Assembly: GCF_016808095.1 (NCBI RefSeq)
Contig: NC_068979.1
Location: 26,083,460-26,147,459, forward strand
Source: Vigna angularis
Lineage: Eukaryota; Streptophyta; Magnoliopsida; Fabales; Fabaceae
Length of the DNA: 64,000 nucleotides
Reading direction: 5' to 3'
In this document: positions 25,101 through 37,100 of the stretch, in pieces
Position numbering within the stretch: the first letter of the stretch is position 1
Layout of the letters: each line of letters begins with the position of its first letter
Notes under the pieces: generated by a model
What the model saw: only the letters and a program-made list of their open reading frames with translations
The model's database searches: none
What the model was told of the DNA's origin: nothing
Translations under genes and position numbers: made by a program

Positions 25101-28100
25101 AGGAGTCTCTTTGGCTATGTTGGTTTGTGAGTCCAATTTGGTTTATAGACATTCTCTCTCCATGGTCTGAAGCATACATGCATCTTGTTCTAAGTTGAAG
25201 TTCCCACGTCTATTGTCTCATTCGAGACAAGTTGATTTTGTTGGTTCAAATGACCAACTTACATATGTATGGACCAAGTTCCTAAAGTGATATCAAATTG
25301 AGTTTATCTATTGCAAGCTTGGTTCATACAAGCTTGAGAGGGAGTGTTAGAATAATTATATCTATGTATAATCATTAAGTCTAGGCAAGGTGTAGTATGC
25401 TACCTTCATTTATTAGTTGTACCTAGTTCTGCACTTAGGGGTCTGGTGAAGTCCCTTACTACATGTACTCTTGTATTTTCATTATATATAGAATGACAGT
25501 GAGAGAGATCTCTTAAGCCCTCTAAAAATATTTTACAGTTTCAGTCTCAACTTAAAGTTTTGTTAATGCATATAAGTTAATTTTGAGTTACAGATAAGTT
25601 CATTTTCTTAGTTGTGCTTATTGGACTGTAAAGAGTCCCTGCAGTCGTGAGTGGTCAAATGACCATGATAAAAAATGAGCTAGTGAGAGGGCGTTGAGCA
25701 TTGCCTTATGGTTTGTCCAGTGTACAGCATTGTAAGTTCTTAATTTGCAAAAAGTTAGATCAAATTAAGGTCTTGGATTAACGTTTCTTGTAAACACTTG
25801 TAGGATTAGAACAATAAGAAAGAAAAGTAAATTAAGTTTCTTACTTACACGAGTTGAGCTATTCCAAAGTACTGAAATTGACATGTGGATATTGGAGAGG
25901 TTTTGGGTTTGGTTATGGGAAAATTACTGTTCTGAAATGGCGTGTAATACTGCTTACCAGGCAAGAGCTAACAGTGCTAGAAGAGCTGCCAATGGTTTAA
26001 CTATATATTACCTTAACTAATATTTACATGTTTAGTTAATTGTAATTGGATTGAAAAGAATTGGGTCGACGTTTTGAATTTTTTATAGTTAATCTTGGTG
26101 TAGCGGAGATCCCACACTTGTTAAAAGCCAAACTGTTACATGACAAAACTTTAGAAGTTGGAGTTGTGTCTAATTTCCAGCTGATGTGAAATTCTAGCTT
26201 CATTGTCAACTCATCAGGTTGAAAGATCAGTCCATACACAGACAGAGTGGGTTCTATGTCATTTGATTTGATTTAATTTGAGGTGAGCCCACTCCTAATA
26301 TCTAGCTTTTACGAAGTTAGGCTCTGATGTAAGTTCATCTTATATTTTGAAGGAGTGTAAGTGTTTCTGTTAATGTTTCTTAGGAAATCTCCAAGAAGAT
26401 TCCCGCTGAACATTAAGATAACTGGGTATTAAGATGTGAATGCACACTTCAAAGGAGCTCAAAGAGAGGAGTGGACGATTCAATTGAATGAGCACTTCAA
26501 AGGAGTGGACGATTCCAGACATAAGACTAAAAGCTGGAGCACTTTCAAAAGAGCAAGTTCACAATGGCTGAAATGTTAGTGTATATACTCATAATTCCAA
26601 CCCTTTACAAGTGGTGGAGGGGCTACCTTATGTAGGCATGAGTAGGGACCTCTTAGCAAAAATACAAAGTATCTTTCTAGAAGGTATGTCAACCTAAAAA
26701 CTAGGGCAACCTAGCATGACCTAGGCACCTCCTTGCTCTCCAAGGATGAGACACGCGATCTAGAAGGTCTATTGAGTCTCCTCTCCACTCCATGTGCCGC
26801 CCCAAGTGTTGTGCCAAGCTCCAATGCCCTTCATCCATCAAGGTGTCCTTAGCAAGCTTGGGGTATCCAGGAGCAATCCTCATGTTGGGCTAGGTTTTTC
26901 ACCATCCAAAACTTCCAAAGGGAGTCTCAACATTAAAAGAAGAGGTTCCAAAAGCAAACCTACAAAAACACAAGAGAAAAGATAAGTCTAGAATTTATTC
27001 TAAGACAAAAACTAAATCAAGTAAACAAAGAAGGTGAAGAAACTTCCCTCCAAAAATAGTTTATTTTCTCTAAGCACTTTCCTTTATCTTTGGTAGGAGT
27101 TAGGGGCTACTTCAAATGAAGTTTCTCACACTCATCTGAATGGACCTCCCTTTTATTATTGAACAAAAACCACAGTTGAAATGCCAGCAAGCAGACCAAT
27201 GAGACTAACCACTTCAAATAACTTTCATAGTGTGTAAGCTAAATTTGTCTGTGGTATTTGTACAAGTAATTGAGCACATTTACATTTTTTCTTTATATAT
27301 AAAGTTTTTCTTTGTTATTATGATATTATCAGGATGCTGCAGACAGGAAATGAGACTCTCCCTGATGACGAATCATACGACTTGGTCATTGGATTGCTCT
27401 TTTCTACGGACCAGATTGATGCTGCGTTCAAATATATAGATCAAATTTTGAAATCTGGTAACATCTTGTCAATGAAGGTATTTATGAACTGTGTAAGGAG
27501 ATGTCTCACTAAGGGAAGGCTTGATACGTTGGTGACAATAATTGAAAGGTGCAGGGTGAGTGATTAGTCTTGTTGACGCTTAATAAACTGTCTAAATTGT
27601 TATTTTGTCCCTATATTTTAGAAAACCTGTAATTTTGATTCAATCCTCAAATTTCTATACATTTATTTCATTTGTAATTTTAATTAATTAATTTATTTCT
27701 TGATGATACCTGAAATGAATATGATAGGTTTAGGGTTCAATTAAATTGAAATGAAACGTATCTAAAATTGGGGACTTAAATTTCAGAGGAAATATTAAAA
27801 GGAGACCAAAATTGCAATTTAGCCATAAATTTGTCTTTAACAGATTGACTACTAACTTGATGTTTCTTCTGTTAATGTTCTCAAATCTCTTTGTTATTTC
27901 CAGGCTTCAGATGTAAACAAAGCTCTCTGCCCCAACTGGGACTTGTGCAATTTTATTATTGAAACTGCAACTCGGGAGGATAATAGCAAACTAGCTTTTT
28001 ATGGCCTGGAGTATATGGCCAGATGGATTGTAAAGGGTGAACGTCAAAGAGCCCCTATATTTCTGTCTGCAGATGAAGGTTTAGTTCTGTCAGCAATTTT

Positions 28101-31100
28101 GACTGCTGGTAGAACCTATGATTCTGAGTTGCTAGGGGCATCATGGGCTGTGTTGGACCGCTCACTGCGTAAAAAGAAAGCCCCTAATCCTGAGTCATAC
28201 CTAGGGAAGATATATGCCCTTGCATCAATGGGAAATCTGCAAAAGGCTTTTAGTACTCTGAATGAGTATGAATTGGCTTATGGAGACGCGGGTGAAGAAG
28301 CTGAAGAATTGTTCTGCCCATTTACCTCGTTACATCCATTGGTTTTGGCATGCTCTAAGAAGGGTTTTGAGACTCTAGATAATGTATATCTTTCTCTGTT
28401 GAACAAAATATTTAGTAGTACCTAACCTTTCACATTTGTTACCATTCCAATTCTTTGTGATGCATGGCATTTTTATTGAATTCACCACCAGTTTTGATAT
28501 TTACAAGTTTTCATGAGGAAATAGATGATACAATTTCTATTTTTGACAATATATTTAAAAAAGCTTCTATGTTGCCGTGACATATGTTACATTTATAAAA
28601 TGTCATTTCTACTGTTGACAGGTTTGCAGCGTAGATTGAATTTTTGCCATGATCTATGCAGTTTTTACTAATGTTGCATTCAGCTCCACCTTCAGCTTCA
28701 TCTAATCATGCTCTGTTCTATTTAGGTTTATTTTCAACTGGAGAATTTAAATCATGCCGAGCGTCCTTATAAATCTGTTGCTGCACTAAATTGCGTCATT
28801 TTAGGATGTGCAAACATATGGGACCTTGATCGAGCTTATCAAACTTTTGAGTCAATTGGATCTACTTTTGGGTTGAGCCCTGATATTCATTCGTACAATG
28901 GGCTGATATATGCCTTTGGGAAGCTCAAGAAGGTGATGATTCCTTCTCCCAACCCACTATATATGTATCTTTTTGTTCATCCTCTTCACTGCTTTCACAG
29001 ATCCCACCTTTAGAAAGCCTGCGTTAGACATTAAATCTGTTTTCCAAGCTTTGATGCATGATATTTGACATTTGTTACCTCTATCCCTTTATATAGACGT
29101 CTTTCTGAGAAATTTGTTCGTCCCTTTCTATAGAACCCTTTTCACATTGTCTTTTTGAATGATCTTTTCTTATAAAAAATACCCTCGATTACTTTCAACT
29201 TTTATTCAATAAACAAAACCTTTTTTCTCTCTGGTATGAGGATTGAGAAAGATGACTAGCCACAAGACCGTCTAGTTTAGCTGTTAGGAAATGAGTTGAA
29301 AGATTGAGATGAGGTTGTAAGTTTTCATTGATCTTGATTACATGACATTAGGATCTTAAGAATTTATGATTCTCACTAGATTAAACATAATTACATAAGC
29401 AAGTTAAGAAATTACTAACCTTGATCCATGCTAATTGGTTCTTGATTTCCTTGCTCTAGATCTTCAACTCCTTACCCAATCTATCCCTTTATGTAACCTT
29501 AATTCTCTCAATACTTTCTTGATGATATTTTAATGGAAGAGAGAGCTTCTTCAAGAATTGTGTGCATCAGGGACAGAACCCTTCAACCATTCTTATACAA
29601 CTTTCATCAAGTTGTAATTGCCATTAAGTCCCTCAAATATATTAAATCACATTTTAACCCTTATTTATTTTCACGAGTCACTTAATTGTTAGGTAATTCT
29701 AACATTCTCCCACTTGACTCTTGTGATATCATAACATTTTGTGATTTAATAAATAATCATAATGCGCATTTGAGGACTTTACATAATTGGCTTCATCATT
29801 ATTCATAATTAAAGATATAGAAATAATAAGAGTCATGGCGGTCGCACATCATTCAACCAATATGTCTCCTTCCATGTACTACTGTATTATCTCTTTCTCT
29901 TTAATATGACGTTACAAAACTTAAATACATAATGGGTTCAAACATAATGTCATTTTAATAACAATAATATAATTTGTTTCTTTTTCTTCATCATAATTTG
30001 TATACATAACCATATAGAAGAAAATACAAATACAAATTTCAGAAACTTATACATTAAAGAACTCAAGTGTCACATAAGCATTAATAACATTAACATTCAA
30101 CTTTCAATGGTAGACATAATGCCCATATTCTTTACATGATCAATAAATAATTTGGGCGGTAACCCTTTTGTTAAAGGGTCAGAAATCATAAAATCAGTGC
30201 TAATATGTTCTATTGACACTTTATGTTTCTGAATTTCTTCTTTAACGACAAAGTATTTCAATTCCATATGTTTAGCACCTTTGGAATACTTGTCGTTCTT
30301 AGAAAAGAAGACTGCTGCGGAATTGTCACAATAAATTTTCAGCGGCTTGGCAATACTGTCAACTATTCCAAGTCCTGAAATAAAGTTCCACAACCAATTA
30401 GCCTGAATAGTGGCCTCAAAGCATGCCACAAATTCAGCTTCCATAGTGGGTGTAGCAATGACGGACTGCTTCGCACTTTTCCATGAGATTGCTCCTCCGG
30501 CTAAAAGATACAGATAACCATATGTAGATTTTCTTGTATCTATACAGCCAGTAAAGTCTGAATCTGTATATCCAATCACTTCAAGATGATTAGATCTTTT
30601 ATAAGTAAGCATGTGATTCTTTGTTCCTTGTAGGTATCTTAAAACTTTCTTTGCAGCTTTCCAATGATCCATTCCTGGATTACTCTGATATCTACCAAGC
30701 ATACCAACTGCAAAACTAATATCTGGTCTTGTACATGTTTGAGCATACATCAAACTCCCAACAACAGATGCATAAGGGATATTTTCCATCTGTTTCCGTT
30801 CCAAATCATTCTTTGGACATTGCATGAGACTAAACTTGTCTCCTTTATGTATTGGAACGGGAGATGCTGAACATTTATCCATTTTAAATCTCTCTAAAAC
30901 TTTATTAATATATGCTTTCTGAGACAAACCTAACAATCCTTGTGATCTATCATGGAATATTTCTATTCCTATCACATAATATGCCTCACTCATATCTTCC
31001 ATTTCAAAGTTGTTAGAGAGAAATTTCTTAGTCTCACTTAATAGACCAAGGTCATTAGTTGCAAGCAAGATATCATCAATATATAGAATCAAAAATATAA

Positions 31101-34100
31101 ACTTGCTCCCACTGACCTTTAGATATATACACCGATCAACAGTGTTTTCCTTAAATCCAAAGGATATAATAGTATCATTGAACTTGAGATACCATTGTCG
31201 GGAAGCTTGTTTAAGTCCATATATTGATTTCTTTAGTTTATACACCATGTGTTCCTTTCCTTTTTCAGTGAACCCTACCGGTTGATCCATATAGACATCC
31301 TCTTCTAAATCCCCATTCAGAAAAGCAGTTTTGACATCCATTTGATGCAACTCAAGATCATAATGAGCTACTAATGCCATGATAATTCGGAAAGAATCTT
31401 TCTTAGAAACAGGTGAAAAAGTTTCCTTATAGTCAATGCCATCTTTCTGAGTAAAACCTTTGGCAACAAGTCGGGCCTTGTAGCGTTCGATATTACCATG
31501 AGAGTCACGCTTAGTCTTAAGGACCCATTTACACCCAACTCTCTTGCATCCTTCTGGTAATTCCACAAGATCCCATACATCATTTTGTACCATCGATTTA
31601 AGCTCATCTTTCATAGCATTTAACCACTTATCAGAATTATCACCATTAATGGCTTCTGAAAATGAAACTGGATTGTTATCAATACTTAAGTCATTTTCTG
31701 AATCTTGTAGATAAACCACATAATCATTCAAAATAGCAGACTTTCTTTCTCTTTGAGATCTTCTTAATACTATTTCTTGTGATTGTTCTACAACTGGTTC
31801 ATTGTTAATCATGGGAGTATTGATGTGTTGTTCTTCTTGATTGTTGTGTGTTTCTACAACACGAGGAACAACAACTCTTGAAGAAGAGGTACCAATTACA
31901 GGAACTTGTACTTTAATTTCTATAATTTCAACCTTTCGTGAATCTACACTCCCACTAGTTTCACCATTTTCAATGAACCGAGCATTTCCAGTTTCAACAA
32001 TTCTTGTACTATGGTTAGGACAGTAAAATATATACCCTTTTGATTTTTCTGGATAACCAATGAAATATCCACTGATTGTTCTTGCATCCAGTTTCTTTTC
32101 TTGCGGATTATAAATTCTTATTTCTGCCTGACAACCCCAAACATGCAGGTGACTCAAACTGGGTTTCCTATTTGTCCATAACTCAAAAGAAGTCTTTTGA
32201 ACAACCTTACTGGGAACCCTGTTTAACAAATACATGGCAGTTTTTAAGGAATACATCCATAACGATACAGGTAAACATGAATTACTTAACATACTCCTAA
32301 CCATATCCATTAAGGTTCGATTACGCCTTTCTGATACACCATTTTGTTGTGGTGTGCCTGGCATTGTGTATTGAGCACAAATACCACGTTTCTCAAGAAA
32401 TTTAGCAAATGGACCGGGATGTTGTCCACTTTCATCATATCTTCCATAATACTCACCACCTCTATCAGACCTGACAATTTTCACCTTTCTGTCTAATTGT
32501 CTTTCTACTTCATTTACGTAAACTTCCAACACATTCACTGCTTGAGATTTCTCATGCAGTAGATAGACATATCCATAACGCGAAAAATCATCAATGAAGG
32601 TGATGAAGTATTTCTCTTTATTGAAGGAATTCACATCAAACGGACCACATATATCAGTGTGTATAATTTCAAGAAGTTGTGTACTTCTTGTGGCTCCTTT
32701 CTTTGTGTGTTTTGTTTGTTTGCCTTTAATACAATCCACACATACATTCAAATCAGTAAAATCTAAATCTGGAAGGATTTCATTCTTTACTAATCTTTGC
32801 ATCCTTTCTTTAGAAATGTGTCCCAAACGTTTATGCCACAAATAAGCAGATCGTTCATCCACTAAACTGCGTTTAGTGCTAACATTGTGATGCAAGGTCA
32901 TAAGAGATTCAGCATATAAATTATCCAAATTCAATTTATATAAACCATCATAAAGTGCACCAGATCCAATCATACAGGCACGCTTAAACAAACTGAAACA
33001 ACCATTCCCAAATTTAAAAGAGTATCCAGCAACATCAAGCTTAGACAAAGAAATTAAATTTCTAGTGATACTAGGTACATAAAAAGTATCCATCAGGTCT
33101 AAGTGATATCCAGTGTCAAGAATCAATCGATAAGTCCCGACGGCTTCCACTGGAACTTTCACTCTATTTCCCATGAAGACGAACTTCTCAGTTGGGTTTA
33201 TGGTTCGGATTGTAAGGAATCCCTGCATCACATTAGAAACATGAGTCGTACATCCAGAATCAATCCACCAAGTATTATGGAGAACTTCAGTTAAGTTTGA
33301 TTCAAAACATATGCAAGCATTATGCTCACCTTTCTTTTCGAACCAAGCTTTACGCTTTAAGCAGTCTTTCTGAAAATGTCCAGGCTTCTTGCAGAAATGA
33401 CATTTGTCATTTTTCTTCTGGATTTTGGTTGAGGACTCGTCAATCTTTAATGGTCCTTTACCCTTTACATGTTTCTTAAATTTCTTTCCAACTCCTTGAT
33501 TCTTCAGATAATGAATAGAGTGGCTTCTTAAGTTTTTAAGTCTGGTCTCTTCTTGAACTAACATACTGTGCAATTCATGCACATTCCATTTGTCTTTTAA
33601 GGTGTTATAGTTCATCTGAAATGGACCATACTCAGACGGTAGCGAGTTCAAAATGAAATGCACGAGAAAAGTTTCATCCACTTTCATTCCTAGAGACTTA
33701 AGTCTTGCTGCAATATTTGTCATCTCGATCACGTGTTCATGCATAGTACGTGAACCGTCAAACTTTATGGTGGTCAACGTACTCATCAATGTCCCAGCGA
33801 GGGACTTGTCAGCAGTTTGGGAGCGCTCTTCCACTAATTTCATAAATTTTTTTACATTTTCGGTTTTCGGAATAGCAGATTTGATGTTACTTGCAATGCT
33901 CATTTTCATAAACATTAGACTAAGTTTGTTTGATCTTTCCCAAGTTTTGTAATGAGTTTTCTCTTCATTGCTACTAATATCAGTGATAGCAGCCGGTTTC
34001 TCAACTTGAAGAGCCAAGTCAAGATCCAATACACCTAAGTGAAATTGGACTTGTTCACTCCAATCAGGGAAATTCAATCCATTAAAGACTGTAACAGACG

Positions 34101-37100
34101 TAGCGAGCGAGTGTAAAGATACCGGAACGGGGACTGTAATTAATACATGCTAATCATTAGTGCTTTGAGTCATAAATACAGATTCATACTTTAATCATCA
34201 TTCTATGTATATTAGTGTTCTCCTTTGGGAGATCCATTAATACACAAACATAAGCATAATGATGCTAATAATTGTAAATCTTTATTGATAATTAAAATAT
34301 GCATCAACTAGAATCATCTACTACCTTTGGGTATATAAATAAATCTAGCGAGCATACAAAATTATCTATAATCATACTCATTAATTATAAGATCAAATAA
34401 TCATCTTTGGATGATACAAAATATCTTATAATAATGAATTTTCAATTAACCCATAAATTAATTATTCATAATTTAGTATCCATACAATGAGTAATTGAAA
34501 TAAAATCATTAATAATTTGAAATTAAATTAACTTTAAAATTTTGGTCACTTTGGTGACTAACAAAATTTATCATAATTAATTTCAAATAATAATAATAAA
34601 TAATAATCTTTAATTAATTAGTAAAGGTTATTATTTAATGTGTTGTAGGTTACCTTTACCATTCATATAAAATTATAAAACAAGCAAAATGAAAATTGAT
34701 TTTCATTCACGACAAATGTGCTATAGTATCCATCATTCATTCATATAAAAAAATGATGGCTTTCATTTACGTGGGATGTGATGCTTGGACCATTATTCAT
34801 AAAAAGGCAAAGGAAAGTTGCCTTTCTTTATTCACATGGAGACAAAGTTTGTCTCTTGAAAGTTTTATAATATATAACAAAGTTAACTTTCATTAACATG
34901 GCATTCATTCCCGTAACCTTTCAACAATACTATTCATAAAAAAACAAAAGCTTTGCAAAAGTTGAAAGCACCCTTCAATGCATCACACCATTCACGGCAA
35001 ACAAAGTTTGTCCAACATTCATAAAGTTAAACCTTTAATGATAACATTTTGGGTGCATTCCCGTAAGCTTTCAAATCCATACTATTCATCATCTTCTTTG
35101 CAAAAACACTATTCATCATCTTCTACCTCTAACACATAATTCCAATATGCAGCCTTTTATATATACAACTTAAAGGATTTATTCCAGCACCACAATTTCA
35201 TCATTTTTTAGGAAAAAACCATGAATCAAATTTCTTTATTCTAGGAGAATCATAAATCTAACAATCTAAGATACCACATGTAAGTTTAATGATTTTTTTT
35301 TTTAAATATACTATTCATAAAAAAAAATCATTAAACTTACATGTGGTATCAGAGCTTAAGTTGTTAGATTTATGATTCTCCTAGAATAAAGAAATTTGAT
35401 TCATATTTTTTCCTAAAAAATGATGAAATTGTGGTGCTGGAATAAATCCTTTAAGTTGTATATATAAAAGGCTGCATATTGGAATTATGTGTTAGAGGTA
35501 GAAGATGATGAATAGTGTTTTTGCAAAGAAGATGATGAATAGTTTGGATTTGAAAGCTTACGGGAATGCACCCAAAATGCTATCATTAAAGGTTTAACTT
35601 TATGAATGTTGGACAAACTTTGTTTGCCGTGAATGGTGTGGTATATTGAAGGGTGCTTTCAACTTTTGCAAAGCTTTTGTTTTTTTATGAATAGTATTGT
35701 TGAAAGGTTACGGGAATGAATGTCATGTTAATGAAAGTTAACTTTGTTATATATTATAAAACTTTCAAAAGACAAACTTTGTCTCCATGTGAATAAAGAA
35801 AGGCAACTTTCCTTTGCCTTTGAATAATGGTCCAAGCATCACATCCCACGTAAATGAAAGCCATCATTATTTTTATATGAATGAATGATGGATACTATAG
35901 CACATTTGCCGTGAATGAAAATCAATTTTCATTTTGCTTGTTTTATATGAATGGTAAAGGTAACCTACAACACACTAAATAATAACCTTTAATAATGAAT
36001 TAAAGATTATTATTTGAAATTAATTATGGTAAATTTTGTTAGTGACCAAAATTTTAAAGTTAATTTAATTTTAAATTATTAATGATTTTATTTCAATTAC
36101 TCATTGTATGGATGCTAAATTATGAATAATTAATTTATGGGTTAATTGAAAATTCATTATTATAAGATATTTTGTATCATCCAAAGGTGATTATTTGATC
36201 TTATAATTAATGAGTATGATTGTAGATAATTTTGTTATGCTCGCTAGATTTATTTATATAGCCAAAGGTAGTAGATGATTCTAGTTGATGCATATTTTAA
36301 TTATCAATAAAGATTTACAATTATTAGCATCATTATGCTTATGTTTGTGTATTAATGGATCTCCCAAAGGAGAACACTAATATACATAGAATGATGATTA
36401 AAGTATGAATCTGTATTTATGACTCAAAGCACTAATGATTAGCATGTATTAATTACAGTCCCCCTTTCCGGTATCTTTACACTCGCTCGCTACGTCTGTT
36501 CCAGTCTTTAATGGATTGAATTTTCCTGATTGGAGTGAACAAGTCCAATTTCACTTAGGTGTATTGGATCTTGACTTGGCTCTTCAAGTTGAGAAACCGG
36601 CTGCTATCACTGATATTAGTAGCAATGAAGAGAAAACTCATTACAAAGCTTGGAAAGATCAAACAGACTTAGTCTAATGTTTATGAGAATGAGCATTGCA
36701 AGTAACATCAAATCTACTATTCCGAAAATCGAAAATGCAAAAGAATTTATGAAATTAGTGGAAGAGCGCTCCCAAACTGCTGACAAGTCCCTCAAATATA
36801 TTAAATCACATTTTTACCCTCATTTATTTTCACATGAGTCACTTAATTGTTAGGTAATTGTAACAGAGGTGTCACAATATTTGCAAGGGTAAACCTTTTT
36901 TCAAATTTAATGCCATTGTCTTTATGAACCAACTTTTCGAAGTCCGATGTTTCAGTTAAAATGCTCGTGTATATATATAGGTACTATATCGATGCTTCTC
37001 AATTTTGCTTTTCTTTGTTTCAATTGTTTTGGGATAGCATAGGATAACAGGAATGAATGCAAATGTTAGGTTGGAAGCTGATGTAGGATTGGATACATTT

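Larger units (their letters stand above)
29316..36865 (-). mobile_element. Ty1/Copia retrotransposon with a palindromic 5' half, inserted in PPR intron 4
   Basis: A 7550-bp insertion is flanked by the perfect 5-bp duplication GAGGT (29311-29315 and 36866-36870). In plus coordinates the order is: 3' LTR (29316-29704), polypurine tract (29705-29720), gag-pol on the minus strand (34077-30097), 5' UTR, a palindrome centre at about 35304-35316, then an inverted copy of the 5' UTR and the start of gag, then the first ~75 bp of an LTR. Inverted arms (33799-35303 and 35317-36793) meet at back-to-back LTR 3' ends. A primer-binding site (TGGTATCAGAGC) is seen at 35342 and a damaged mirror copy on the other side. 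Because the duplication encloses the whole structure, the rearranged molecule was probably what integrated. Confidence 0.9.
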
